Below are positions 41,818-50,311 of a DNA stretch of 64,000 nt, in pieces. The first letter of the stretch is position 1; each line of letters starts with the position of its first letter. The DNA is from Novosphingobium sp. Its GTDB lineage: Bacteria; Pseudomonadota; Alphaproteobacteria; Sphingomonadales; Sphingomonadaceae. The stretch lies in NCBI GenBank assembly GCA_024236175.1, contig JACKKY010000004.1, positions 664,046 to 728,045 of the forward strand, read 5' to 3'. Under the pieces are notes generated by a model. It was given only the letters and a program-made list of their open reading frames with translations, was not told where the DNA came from and searched no databases. Made by a program: the position numbers and the translations under genes.

Positions 41818-43473
41818 TCACAGGCTGACATATTCGCCGGGCGCATCCACGGTCGGCGGAAAATCCTCGCTTCCCAGCGATTCCGGGGCGGGAACCTGCT
41901 TGCCGCTGCGCTCCGCGCACCACTTGGCCCAGCTTTCCCACCAGCTTCCCGGCAGCTTTTCCGCCTTTTCCATCCACTTGTCGGCGTTCTTGGGCTTTGC
42001 CGGGCCGATCCAGTGATAGGCCTTGGGATTGCCCGGAGGATTGACCAGCGCGGCGACATGCCCGCCGTTGCTGAGCGCGAACACCGTGTCCCCGCCAAGG
42101 TGGCTGCGCGACTTGTAGCAGCATTTCCACGGAGTCAGGTGGTCCGTCACCGCGCCGACCACGAACATGTCGCACTTGATGTCCGAAATCGTGACCGGCT
42201 CGCCCATCAGCTCGTAACCGCCCGGTTCGATCAGGCAGTTGCTGTCGAACAGCTTCAGGAAGTCCTTGTGCAGCTTCGCCGCCATGTTGGTGCTGTCGTT
42301 GTTCCAGGCAAGGATGTCGAACGGGGCCGGCGTATCGCCCATCAGGTAGTTGTTGACCCAGTAGTTCCAGATCAGGTCGTTCGGCCTCAGCCAGCTGAAG
42401 ATCCTGTGCAGGTCCCCGCCCGGGAGGATGCCCTTCATCGCCGATTGCGCCTTGGCCACCGTCAGCAGCGTCGGCAGGCGGAAGGCGCCGAGCGATGCGT
42501 CGTTCTTGAAGTCGAGCATGGTGACGCACATCGTGAAGGTGTTGATCATCTTGCTGCCCTTGGCGGCAAGATATGCAGCGACGATCGAGGTGAGGATGCC
42601 GCCCGCGCAGAAACCGACGACATTGGCCTTCTTTTGCCCGGTGATCTTCGTGACCGCCTCGATCGCCTCGAGCGCGGCCTTCGCATAGTCCTCGAGCCCG
42701 AAGTTGCGCTCGTCGGGCGATGGGTTGCGCCAGCTTATCGCGAAATACTGCAGGCCCTGGCTGACCGCATACTCGGCAAAGCTGCGGCCGGGCGCGAGAT
42801 CGGTGAAATAGTAGCGCCCGATCTGCGGCGGGATCAGCAGCACCGGCAGCTCGTAGACGTTCTCCGTCGCCGGCTTGTAGTGGATCAGTTCGAACATGTC
42901 GGTCTTGTGGACGATCTTGCCGGGCGTGACCGCCAGGTTCCGCCCGACTTCGAACTGCGAATCGTCGACCTGCCTGGGCAGGCCCTCGTTCTCGATCATG
43001 TCCTTGAGGAAGGCCTGGAAGCCCTTCACCAGGTTGCTGCCGCCGGTCTCGATCGTCTTGTTGATCGCGGCGGGATTGCCCAGCAGCGTGTTGGTCGGCG
43101 CAAAGGCGCTGGTGACGATCGAGGCGGCGAGCTGGGCCCGCGCCTTCTGCTCCCAGGGAAGCTCCTCGGGGATCATCTCCTCGACCGCGTCGGTCATCGC
43201 CAGATAGGCCTGCGAGAGCCGCTTGTAGAAGGGGTTGCTGGTCCAGGCCTCGTCCTGGAAACGCCAGTCGCGCGGATCGGGCGCGATCTCGGACTTGCCC
43301 AGCGCGATCTCGAACATGCTCTTGTAGAGGTCCAAGCCCTGTTCGAACATGGCGCGCGCATCGACGCTGCGCGCATAGGCGGCGAACGGACCTTCCGGCC
43401 CGAACAGCTCGGCGGCGGCTGCGCTCCAGTCCCTTTCGTCCGGGACTTCCGTTTGCTGGTCCTGAGTTGCCAT
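41818..43473 (-). CDS. phaC: Class I poly(3-hydroxyalkanoate) synthase
   Basis: A 551-aa PHA synthase polymerising (R)-3-hydroxyacyl-CoA. The lipase-like box GFCAGG holds the catalytic Cys (about residue 290). The acid is in GAVTDHLTPW and the His in SNGGHVAALVNPPGNPKA. The N-terminal region (about 1-170) contains the typical FNDxxW-like and PINP-like conserved surroundings in variant form. Start ATG 43471-43473 is preferred over an upstream ATG because of an AGAGGATAG ribosome-binding site. Class I synthases act alone, and no PhaE/PhaR partner is present, which agrees with its length. Confidence 0.95.
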   Translation of the reverse strand: MATQDQQTEVPDERDWSAAAAELFGPEGPFAAYARSVDARAMFEQGLDLYKSMFEIALGKSEIAPDPRDWRFQDEAWTSNPFYKRLSQAYLAMTDAVEEMIPEELPWEQKARAQLAASIVTSAFAPTNTLLGNPAAINKTIETGGSNLVKGFQAFLKDMIENEGLPRQVDDSQFEVGRNLAVTPGKIVHKTDMFELIHYKPATENVYELPVLLIPPQIGRYYFTDLAPGRSFAEYAVSQGLQYFAISWRNPSPDERNFGLEDYAKAALEAIEAVTKITGQKKANVVGFCAGGILTSIVAAYLAAKGSKMINTFTMCVTMLDFKNDASLGAFRLPTLLTVAKAQSAMKGILPGGDLHRIFSWLRPNDLIWNYWVNNYLMGDTPAPFDILAWNNDSTNMAAKLHKDFLKLFDSNCLIEPGGYELMGEPVTISDIKCDMFVVGAVTDHLTPWKCCYKSRSHLGGDTVFALSNGGHVAALVNPPGNPKAYHWIGPAKPKNADKWMEKAEKLPGSWWESWAKWCAERSGKQVPAPESLGSEDFPPTVDAPGEYVSL

Positions 43474-43819
43474 CGATCTATCCTCTTCCACCCGGGCGCC
43501 GGTCATGGGGTAACGGCCGACATGCTCCGGGCGGGATCACGAGATCCTGCCACCGGCATGGAGCCGAAAGCCCCTGCAGGTCACCTTCCTTGTCCAACTG
43601 ACTGCTGTGCCGGCCCTGCATCGCATCGTGGGCGAAGCGGTCATTCGCAAAGTGTCCGTGCTGCAGCAAACGCCATCCGAGCGATTCAAAGCAAAGGCTT
43701 TGACCACGCTCAATCAGCATAGCACTTCTCTCCGGCCATATGACCAATATATGCGCGCTCCGCGCCAAGTCCACACTCTGATGGGCCAGTCGGATTTCCG
43801 TCCCGCAGGGGAACGAAAA
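43474..43819. other. Intergenic region upstream of phaC, no gene seen
   Basis: The gap between phaC and the pnp terminator has no frame with family-like sequence. It should contain the phaC promoter. Visible symmetrical sites are TGCTGCAGCA (43659-43668) and a CATAT...ATATG dyad near 43735-43752. PhaR-type repressors are known to bind TGC/GCA-rich dyads, so the first is a possible site; this is not demonstrated. Confidence 0.5.
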
Positions 43820-43843
43820 GGGCCGCGGATGTCTCCGCGGCCC
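43820..43843 (-). terminator. Rho-independent terminator of pnp
   Basis: GGGCCGCGGA (43820-43829) and TCCGCGGCCC (43834-43843) make a perfect 10-bp stem with a 4-base loop, followed on the minus strand by TTTT. It lies 25 bp beyond the pnp stop and ends the rimP-to-pnp gene series. Confidence 0.9.
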
Positions 43844-43868
43844 GATGCGTCCTGTTAAGGCTGCTGCC

Positions 43869-46145
43869 TCAGTCGTCCTTGAGGAACGCCGGCATGTGAT
43901 CGGGATCGCCGGACTTGTCGCCGCCGCGATCCTCGCGGTCGCGACGCGGACCGCGGTCACGCCCGCGCCCGCCGCGGTCTCCGCGCGGACGGCGGTCGCC
44001 CCTGTCGCCGCGTTCGCGAGGCTCGCGCGGCGGACGGGTGTCTTCCAGCTCCTCGCCGGTTTCCTGGTCGACCACCCGCATCGACAGGCGGACCTTGCCG
44101 CGATTGTCGATCTCGAGGACCTTGACCTTCACTTCCTGGCCTTCGGAGACGACGTCGGTCGGCTTCTCGACCCGCTCGTTCTTCATCTCGGACACGTGGA
44201 CGAGGCCGTCCTTGCCGCCCATGAAGTTCACGAACGCGCCGAAATCGACGATGTTGACGACCTTGCCGGTGTAGATCTTGCCGACTTCGGCTTCCTCGAC
44301 GATGCCTTCGATCCACTTGCGCGCGGCTTCGATCTGGCCGAGGTCGGACGAGCTGATCTTGATGATGCCCTCGTCGTCGATATCCACCTTCGCGCCGGTC
44401 TCGGCGACGATCTCGCGGATCACCTTGCCGCCGGTGCCGATGACGTCGCGGATCTTCGACTTGTCGATCTGCATCGTCTCGATGCGCGGGGCATGGGCGG
44501 AAAGCTCGGTGCGGGCTGCGCCCAGCGCCTTGGTCATCTCGCCCAGGATATGCGCGCGGCCTTCCTTGGCCTGGTTGAGCGCGGCGGCGAAGATCTCACG
44601 GGTGATGCCGGCGATCTTGATGTCCATCTGCATCGTGGTGATGCCTTCGGACGTGCCGGCCACCTTGAAGTCCATGTCGCCGAGGTGATCCTCGTCGCCG
44701 AGGATGTCGGACAGCACGGCGAACTCGTCGCCTTCCAGGATCAGGCCCATGGCGATGCCGGAAACCGGCCGCGTGATCGGCACGCCGGCATCCATCATCG
44801 AAAGGGCGCCGCCGCACACGGTCGCCATCGAGGACGAACCGTTGGACTCGGTGATGTCGGACACCACGCGGATCGTGTAGGGGAACTCCTCATGGGTCGG
44901 CAGGACGGCCTGCAGGGCCCGCCAGGCGAGCTTGCCGTGGCCGGTATCGCGACGGCTCGGCGCGCCGAAGCGGCCCACTTCACCGACCGAATAGGGCGGG
45001 AAGTTGTAGTGGAGCATGAAGCGCGAGTAGCTCAGCCCCTCGAGCCCGTCGATCATCTGCTCGGAATCCTTGGTGCCGAGCGTGGTGGTGCAGATCGACT
45101 GCGTCTCGCCGCGAGTGAACAGCGCCGAACCGTGCGTGCGCGGCAGGAAGCCGACCATCGCCTCGATCGGGCGGACTTCGTTGACCTTGCGGCCGTCGAT
45201 GCGTGCGCCGTCCTTGAGGATCGCGCCGCGAACGACTTCCGCCTCGACCTTCTTCATGGTCTTGATGGCGACCATCTGGGTCTGGGCGCTTTCCTCGGCG
45301 AACGCGGCCTTGGCCTTGTCGCGCGCGGCGTTGAGCGCATTGGCGCGCTGCTGCTTGTCGGTCAGCTTGTAGGCGGCGGCGACGTCCGCGCCGACGAGGT
45401 CCTTGAGCTTCTTCTTCATGTCGGAGGAATCGTCCGACATGTCGATTTCCCAAGGCTCCTTGGCTGCCTTCTCGGCGAGCTTGATGATCAGGTCGACGAC
45501 CTTCTTGCACTCGTCATGCGCGAACAGGACGGCGCCCAGCATCTCGTCTTCCGAAAGCTCCTTGGCTTCGGATTCGACCATCATCACGGCATCGCCGGTG
45601 GCGGCGACGACGAGATCGAGACGGCCGTTGGTGACGGCGTCTTCCTGCTTCGGGTTGAGCGTGTATTCGCCGTCGACGAAGCCGACGCGGCAAGCGCCGA
45701 TCGGGCCCATGAAAGGCACGCCGGAAATGGTCAGCGCGGCCGAGGCGGCGATCATCGCCACCATGTCGGGCTCGGTCTCGCCGTCAAAGCTCAGCACCTG
45801 GGCGATGACGTTGATCTCGTTGTAGAAGCCCTCGGGGAACAGCGGGCGGACGGGGCGGTCGATAAGACGGCTGGTCAGCGTTTCCTTTTCGGTCGCTCCG
45901 CGCTCACGCTTGAAGAAGCCGCCCGGGATGCGCCCGGCGGCGAAGAACTTTTCCTGATAGTGGACGGTGAGCGGGAAGAAGTCCTGCCCTTCCTTCACCG
46001 ACTTGGCCGCGGTGACTGCGCACAGCACCACGGTTTCGCCGTAAGTGGCGAGCACCGCACCGTCTGCCTGGCGGGCAATACGGCCGGTTTCCAGAGTGAG
46101 GGTTTTTCCGCCCCACTCCATCGATACGGTTTTCGTGTCGAACAT
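43869..46145 (-). CDS. pnp: Polyribonucleotide nucleotidyltransferase (PNPase)
   Basis: A 758-aa phosphorolytic 3'-5' exoribonuclease and degradosome component. Order: first RNase PH domain from residue 1 (MFDTKTVSMEWGGKTLTLETG), linker helical domain around 240-320, second RNase PH domain with NGSSSMATVCGG, KH domain with IGTGGKVIREIV, S1 domain with GKVVNIVDFGAFV, then an Arg/Gly/Asp-rich tail (REPRERGDRGDRRPRG type), which is longer than the E. coli end. Start ATG 46143-46145 is chosen at the conserved MFDTK; upstream in-frame sequence is non-homologous. It follows rpsO, the classic order. Confidence 0.98.
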   Translation of the reverse strand: MFDTKTVSMEWGGKTLTLETGRIARQADGAVLATYGETVVLCAVTAAKSVKEGQDFFPLTVHYQEKFFAAGRIPGGFFKRERGATEKETLTSRLIDRPVRPLFPEGFYNEINVIAQVLSFDGETEPDMVAMIAASAALTISGVPFMGPIGACRVGFVDGEYTLNPKQEDAVTNGRLDLVVAATGDAVMMVESEAKELSEDEMLGAVLFAHDECKKVVDLIIKLAEKAAKEPWEIDMSDDSSDMKKKLKDLVGADVAAAYKLTDKQQRANALNAARDKAKAAFAEESAQTQMVAIKTMKKVEAEVVRGAILKDGARIDGRKVNEVRPIEAMVGFLPRTHGSALFTRGETQSICTTTLGTKDSEQMIDGLEGLSYSRFMLHYNFPPYSVGEVGRFGAPSRRDTGHGKLAWRALQAVLPTHEEFPYTIRVVSDITESNGSSSMATVCGGALSMMDAGVPITRPVSGIAMGLILEGDEFAVLSDILGDEDHLGDMDFKVAGTSEGITTMQMDIKIAGITREIFAAALNQAKEGRAHILGEMTKALGAARTELSAHAPRIETMQIDKSKIRDVIGTGGKVIREIVAETGAKVDIDDEGIIKISSSDLGQIEAARKWIEGIVEEAEVGKIYTGKVVNIVDFGAFVNFMGGKDGLVHVSEMKNERVEKPTDVVSEGQEVKVKVLEIDNRGKVRLSMRVVDQETGEELEDTRPPREPRERGDRGDRRPRGDRGGRGRDRGPRRDREDRGGDKSGDPDHMPAFLKDD

Positions 46146-46271
46146 GTATTTATCCTCGAACCCGCCTGGCCCCATTGCCGGGCGGGGTTTACTGCCGGGT
46201 AAGCCGTCCCGGTCCGGTAGGGGCCTGTTGTGCCCCAAGGCCCCTCGCCGGATTGCGAGGAATGCCTAATT

Positions 46272-46352
46272 CGTCACCCCGGCGAAGGCCGGGGTCTCAA
46301 GTTATCGTTTCGGGCCTTGAGGCCCGGGATCCCCACTTTCGCGAGGATGACG
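46272..46352. repeat. Palindromic two-hairpin intergenic element, diverged copy 4
   Basis: The left half (46272-46299) keeps CGTCA but has a CCCCGGC-GAA-GGCCGGGG stem. The right half (46324-46352) keeps GATCCCC, CTTTCGC and GGATGACG of the family but with an imperfect stem. It is located between rpsO and pnp, which are expected to be transcribed together, so it would be part of that mRNA. Confidence 0.75.
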
Positions 46353-46363
46353 CAAACGTAAAC

Positions 46364-46382
46364 GGCCCGCCAGCGGCGGGCC
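46364..46382 (-). terminator. Hairpin terminator after rpsO
   Basis: GGCCCGCC (46364-46371) and GGCGGGCC (46375-46382) pair perfectly around a 3-base loop 12 bp after the rpsO stop. On the minus strand the sequence after the stem is GTTTACGTTT, a moderate T-rich tail. It may partly terminate rpsO or be the processed 3' end before pnp, as known for rpsO-pnp in E. coli. Confidence 0.7.
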
Positions 46383-46394
46383 GAACTCACTGCG

Positions 46395-46664
46395 TTACTT
46401 CCGCAGACCCAGCTTCTGGATCAGCGCGTTGTAGCGCTCGACGTCCTTTCGCTTCAGGTAGTCGAGCAGCGAGCGGCGCTTGTTGACCATCGCCAGCAGG
46501 CCGCGACGCGAGTGATTGTCCTTGTGGTGCTCCTTGAAGTGCTCGGTCAGGTTCCTGATGCGCTCCGTGAGGATCGCAACCTGCACTTCCGGCGAACCGG
46601 TATCGCCCTTTGCCTGGGCGTTGTCCTGGATGATTTCCTGCTTCTTCTCGGCAGTAACCGACAT
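46395..46664 (-). CDS. rpsO: 30S ribosomal protein S15
   Basis: An 89-aa S15, the same length as the E. coli protein. The segments TGSPEVQVAILTERI, HKDNHSRRGLLAMVNKRRSLLDYL and YNALIQKLGLRK are family hallmarks. S15 binds the 16S rRNA central domain early in 30S assembly. Two ATGs are possible; the one at 46662-46664 is preferred because GGAG lies 9 bases ahead and it gives the standard length. It lies 6 bp after truB and before pnp. Confidence 0.97.
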   Translation of the reverse strand: MSVTAEKKQEIIQDNAQAKGDTGSPEVQVAILTERIRNLTEHFKEHHKDNHSRRGLLAMVNKRRSLLDYLKRKDVERYNALIQKLGLRK

Positions 46665-46670
46665 ATTCAT

Positions 46671-47666
46671 TCACTCCGCGACATCGGAAAGATTGAATCC
46701 CCGCACGACCCGGGCTTCACCGCCCGAAAGCTCCACCAGCGCTACAGGGACCTTCCCCGATCGCGCCCAGAACAGCCCGTCGTGTTGGGGCAGCCCGGTC
46801 AGAACACGGCCCTGGCGGACCGCCCTTGCCTGCTCCGGGCCGAGGTCGAGAGCCGGGATGTCGTCCAGCCCTGCCTCCAGTGGCAAGATCACGTTCGTTA
46901 GCGGCGCGCCCTTAGCGATTTCGTTCAATTTGTCCAGCGAAATCGCGTTTTCGAGCGTGAACGGCCCTGCCCTCAGCCGCCGCAACATGGTCACATGACC
47001 GACGGTTCCAAGCGCCCGGGCGATGTCCCGCGCAAGGCTGCGGATATAGGTGCCCTTCGAGACATCCGCCAGAAGGGTGACGCTTTCCGCCACTTCGAGC
47101 GGCGCTCTCCGGTCGTAGGGATCGGGCCTGCCCCCGCTTTGGGCGAAGCTGGAATCGATCGCCTGATCGGTGCGGAGCATGTCGGACAGGGGCTCCAGCG
47201 AATGCACCGTCACCGCCCTCGTCTTCAGTTCCACCTCCTCGCCGGCCCGCGCCCGGTCATAGGCACGCCTGCCGTCGACCTTCAGCGCCGAATAGGCCGG
47301 CGGGACCTGCTCGATCGCGCCGGTGAATTCGGGCAGCACGGCGGCGACTGCAGCCAGCGGCGGGAAGTGTTCGCTTGTCGCCACGACCTGCCCTTCGGCA
47401 TCGAGCGTATCGGTCTCTTCGCCGAAGCGGATGGTGAAGGCGTATTGCTTGCTGGCATCGAGCATCCGCCCACACAGCTTCGTCGCCTCGCCGACGGCGA
47501 TCGGCAGCACGCCGCTCGCCAGCGGGTCGAGCGTACCGCCGTGGCCCACCTTGACCTTGCCGTAGCCGGCCTCGCGCAGGTTGCGCTTGACGGCGGCCAC
47601 GGCCTGCGTCGAGCCGAGGCCTATGGGCTTGTCGAGGATGATCCAGCCGTGGGGTGATGGCAGCAT
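46671..47666 (-). CDS. truB: tRNA pseudouridine(55) synthase TruB
   Basis: A 331-aa pseudouridine synthase for U55 of tRNA. The catalytic Asp is in GHGGTLDPLASGVLP (about residue 49). WIILDKPIGLGSTQAV, VPPAYSALKVDGRRAYDRAR and GTYIRSLARDIA are conserved motifs. A 15-20 residue insert containing FAQSGGRPDPYDRRAP (about 180-195) is less usual. Start ATG 47664-47666 is chosen at MLPSPHGW; the longer frame crosses a Gly/Arg-rich stretch. It precedes rpsO by 6 bp. Confidence 0.97.
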   Translation of the reverse strand: MLPSPHGWIILDKPIGLGSTQAVAAVKRNLREAGYGKVKVGHGGTLDPLASGVLPIAVGEATKLCGRMLDASKQYAFTIRFGEETDTLDAEGQVVATSEHFPPLAAVAAVLPEFTGAIEQVPPAYSALKVDGRRAYDRARAGEEVELKTRAVTVHSLEPLSDMLRTDQAIDSSFAQSGGRPDPYDRRAPLEVAESVTLLADVSKGTYIRSLARDIARALGTVGHVTMLRRLRAGPFTLENAISLDKLNEIAKGAPLTNVILPLEAGLDDIPALDLGPEQARAVRQGRVLTGLPQHDGLFWARSGKVPVALVELSGGEARVVRGFNLSDVAE

Positions 47667-47701
47667 GGGGGCGCCATAGCGCCCCCGGCCGCCTGTGTCA
47701 G

Positions 47702-48202
47702 TCACTCCGGCCAGGCCAGCGCCCGCGCGTGGTCGCGGATCGCTTCCGGCCAAGGCATCGCGCAGGCTTCGAACTTCTCGCGCTCATCCGCGTAGAGCGC
47801 GCGGATCGCCTCCTCGTAACCGGGCCGGTCGCCCGCCATCACCGTGAGGAAGCGGTAGGCGGCGTCGCGGCACTGACGCTCGCTGCGCCCCTGCCGCATT
47901 GCCGTCTCCACCAGCTTGCGCAGGTTGACCGAGGCGCCGCCCGGCTGGCTGGCGAGCCATTTCCAGTGGCGCGGCAACAGCGTGACCTCGCGGGCTTCCA
48001 CGCCGAGCGAAGGCCGCCCCCGGGGGCGTGGTGGAGGCGCCTTTCCCGAAAGGTCGAGATCGACCTGCGTGCCGGTCTCGTCGTCGAAGGCAAGCAGGTC
48101 GGAACTGCGGGCCAGCGGCTCGAGCCCGCGCAGCGCGCCGGCGAATTCCTCGGGCGAACCGCGGGCGATCACCTCGTCGCGGTAGAATACGGTCACGGAC
48201 AT
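47702..48202 (-). CDS. DUF2239-family protein
   Basis: A 166-aa protein. LLAFDDETGTQVDLDLSG, GRPSLGVEAREVTLLPRHWKWLASQPGGASVNLRKLVE and the C-terminal YRFLTVMAGDRPGYEEAIRALYA match the DUF2239 family, small cytoplasmic proteins of unknown function in proteobacteria. It lies between the M50 protease and truB genes. A promoter-like region with two CCGGGTAAA direct repeats and an ACCCGGGT palindrome stands just upstream, suggesting it has its own regulated promoter rather than simply joining the housekeeping transcript. Confidence 0.9.
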   Translation of the reverse strand: MSVTVFYRDEVIARGSPEEFAGALRGLEPLARSSDLLAFDDETGTQVDLDLSGKAPPPRPRGRPSLGVEAREVTLLPRHWKWLASQPGGASVNLRKLVETAMRQGRSERQCRDAAYRFLTVMAGDRPGYEEAIRALYADEREKFEACAMPWPEAIRDHARALAWPE

Positions 48203-48229
48203 CGGCAGGCTCCTTCGCCTCCCGATTAT

Positions 48230-48265
48230 TTCACCCGGGTAAATAAATCAATATGTCCGGGTAAA
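48230..48265 (-). promoter_or_regulatory. Double CCGGGTAAA operator-like site upstream of DUF2239
   Basis: CCGGGTAAA occurs at 48235-48243 and again at 48257-48265, a 22-bp period or about two helix turns. The first copy extends to a dyad TT-C-ACCCGGGT-A-AA centred at 48236/48237. The intervening stretch is AT-rich. It occupies the 64-bp gap before the DUF2239 start, an arrangement expected for a repressor or activator site. The cognate regulator is unknown. Confidence 0.55.
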
Positions 48266-48266
48266 A

Positions 48267-48950
48267 TTATCCGCCCGCGATTCCCAGCGCCAGCGACAGG
48301 AAATGCCCCGTCAGCCAGTCGACCGGCGGCAGCACGACATTCTCGATGATGCCGAGGCCGGGCGCCAGCCACGACAGGAAGATCAGCCCGAACAGCAGCA
48401 GCATGCCCACCGGCCGCAGCTTCGCGTAGGATTTGGCCAGTTCGGCCGGCAACAGCCCTTCCAAGATGTGTGAGCCGTCGAACGGCGGGATCGGAAGCAG
48501 ATTGAAAAAGGCCAGGAAGACATTGATAACGATGAAATAGTTCAGGCCAGCCAGCAGCAGTTCCATGCCTCCGGTCGGCGCGCTGGTGAGGCCCCGCGCG
48601 AGCAGGCCGAGCAGCACCGCCCCCACCGTCGCGAGCAGGAAATTGGTCCCCGGCCCTGCTGCTGCCACCGCCATCATCCCGTAGCGCGGATTGTTGAGCC
48701 GGCGCTTGTTCACCGGCACCGGGCGGGCCCAGCCGAAAATCGGCCCCTTGGCGAGCGCCATGATCCCGGGAATGATGATCGTGCCCATCGGATCAACGTG
48801 GCGGAAGGGATTGAGGCTGAGCCGGCGCCCCTCCTTGGCGGTGGGATCGCCGAGCAGGTAGGCCATCCAGCCGTGCGCCACCTCGTGGAAGACGATTGCG
48901 ATGATCAGGCCGGGGATCAGCACGATCGCCAGAGCCAGGGTGTCGTTCAT
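48267..48950 (-). CDS. Site-2 protease (M50) family membrane protein
   Basis: A 227-aa polytopic membrane metalloprotease. The zinc motif HEVAH is in the first transmembrane segment (IIAIVFHEVAHGW, about residues 18-30), and the third ligand motif NLLPIPPFDG (NPxxPxDG type) is near 147-156. About five to six hydrophobic segments are visible. It is the short rhomboid-like SpoIVFB/Rip-type group without PDZ domain. The ATG overlaps the tdk stop, so it is coupled to tdk. The substrate is unknown. Confidence 0.93.
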   Translation of the reverse strand: MNDTLALAIVLIPGLIIAIVFHEVAHGWMAYLLGDPTAKEGRRLSLNPFRHVDPMGTIIIPGIMALAKGPIFGWARPVPVNKRRLNNPRYGMMAVAAAGPGTNFLLATVGAVLLGLLARGLTSAPTGGMELLLAGLNYFIVINVFLAFFNLLPIPPFDGSHILEGLLPAELAKSYAKLRPVGMLLLFGLIFLSWLAPGLGIIENVVLPPVDWLTGHFLSLALGIAGG

Positions 48951-49525
48951 TGCCTGAGAGCCTCACTGAAATGCCGGCGGCACAGCGCCACGTAGCGGTC
49001 GTTCCCGCCGATCTCGGTCTGCTCGCCCTGCCTGACCGCGCCGCCATCGGCATCGACGCGCAGGTTCATCGTCGCCTTGCGGCCGCAATGGCAGACCGCC
49101 TTCAGCTCGACCAGCGCATCGGCGATGCCGAGCAGCGAGGCGGACCCGGGAAACAGGTCGCCGCGAAAATCGGTGCGCAGCCCGTAGCAGAGAACCGGGA
49201 TATTGGCTTCGTCGGCCAGCCGGGCGAGCTGCCAGACCTGGTCTTTCGACAGGAACTGCGCCTCGTCGACCAGCACGCAGGCGAGCGGCTCCACGGCGTG
49301 GGCGGCGCCCACCTTCTCCCACAGGTCGGTGGACGCATCGAAGCGGTGCGCGTCGGCGGAAAGCCCGATGCGGCTTTCGATCGCCCTCTCGCCGCCGCGG
49401 TGATCGTGGCTGGCGGTCCACAGCATCGTCGCCATGCCGCGCTCGCGATAGTTGAAATCGGCCTGCAGCAGCGTGGTCGATTTGCCGGCGTTCATGCTGG
49501 CATAGTAGAAATAGAGTTTCGCCAT
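48947..49525 (-). CDS. tdk: Thymidine kinase
   Basis: A 192-aa type II thymidine kinase of the salvage pathway. The Walker A loop is YYASMNAGKSTTLLQ (about residues 7-21), the Walker-B-like VLVDEAQFLS carries the catalytic Glu, and structural zinc Cys residues appear in CHCGRKA and in CRRHF near the C-terminus. The start is ATG 49523-49525, where MAKLYFYYASMNAGKST begins; the frame remains open upstream into the hydrolase gene, but without similarity. Its stop overlaps the M50 start. Confidence 0.97.
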   Translation of the reverse strand: MAKLYFYYASMNAGKSTTLLQADFNYRERGMATMLWTASHDHRGGERAIESRIGLSADAHRFDASTDLWEKVGAAHAVEPLACVLVDEAQFLSKDQVWQLARLADEANIPVLCYGLRTDFRGDLFPGSASLLGIADALVELKAVCHCGRKATMNLRVDADGGAVRQGEQTEIGGNDRYVALCRRHFSEALRQ

Positions 49526-49542
49526 CGAAGCTGGATGTGGGT

Positions 49543-50289
49543 TCAGGCGGCGCTTTCGGCAAGCAGCACTTCGGCAAGCGTGTGCGGGCGCGTGTTCATC
49601 ACCTGATGGCCGGCGTCGATATAGGTGATCCGGCCGACCTGCAGGCGCTCCGCGAAGCGCGCCTGCCACAACGGCGGCAGGCTCTGATCCTTCATGCACA
49701 GCACGAATGTCGAGGGGATGTCGGCAAGGTGGTCGCGACGCCAGTCGCTTTCCGAATAGCAGCACATCGGCCACATGTCCTTGCCGAGCTTGGCCAGGAA
49801 GGCATCGGCCTCGGCATCGCTCATGTCGTTGCAGAACATGGCGCGGAAGCGCTCCTCCATGCCGGTCGTTTCCGGATCGACCGGCCAGCCGACCTCGTGT
49901 TCCTCTTCGCCGTGCCTGCTGTTGCCCATCTGCTCGATGGTCGTCACGCCCGGCAGCGGGGCGGAACAGGTGACGTAGATCAGCTTCCTGAACAGGCCGG
50001 GTTTCAGCTCGACCATCGGTGGCAGATGCATGCCCGCCTGCGAATGGCCGACCAGCACCACATCCTTCATCCCCGCGGCTTCGATATCGGCGACAAGCTC
50101 GCGGGTGATGTCCTCGCTGGTCATCGCCGAGGTGTCGCGCCCGCGCTTGGCGCCGCAGCCCGGCCCGTCGAGCGCGAGGCAGCGTGCGGCCCCGCCCGAC
50201 TGCGCCCCGATCGCGGCGATGGTCTCGTCCCACACCCAGCCGCCCTGGCCGCCGCCGTGCAGGAATACGAAATTGACAGGCTCTGACAT
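49543..50289 (-). CDS. Alpha/beta-fold hydrolase, tandem copy B
   Basis: A 248-aa hydrolase of the plant-esterase-like (HNL/MES) group. It has FVFLHGGGQGGWVWDE at the oxyanion site, the GHSQAG nucleophile elbow (Ser near residue 82) and the catalytic His in DAGHQVMNTRP. It is clearly a duplicate of the gene at 50312: both share CLALDxPGCG, DxxLVGHSQ and GHxxMNxRP. It lies 17 bp before tdk. Esterase or C-C/ester hydrolase activity is likely; the substrate is unknown. Confidence 0.9.
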   Translation of the reverse strand: MSEPVNFVFLHGGGQGGWVWDETIAAIGAQSGGAARCLALDGPGCGAKRGRDTSAMTSEDITRELVADIEAAGMKDVVLVGHSQAGMHLPPMVELKPGLFRKLIYVTCSAPLPGVTTIEQMGNSRHGEEEHEVGWPVDPETTGMEERFRAMFCNDMSDAEADAFLAKLGKDMWPMCCYSESDWRRDHLADIPSTFVLCMKDQSLPPLWQARFAERLQVGRITYIDAGHQVMNTRPHTLAEVLLAESAA

Positions 50290-50311
50290 CGTTCTCTCCC
50301 CGAAATGGCTT

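Noticed and set aside
43607..43858. Small + strand frame of about 83 residues between phaC and pnp (phasin or PhaR candidate)
   Set aside because: No similarity to phasin or PhaR, no ribosome-binding site, and it runs through the pnp terminator stem.
43845..46202. Long + strand open frame opposite pnp
   Set aside because: The minus strand is unmistakably PNPase with all domains; the opposite frame has low-complexity composition and no motif.
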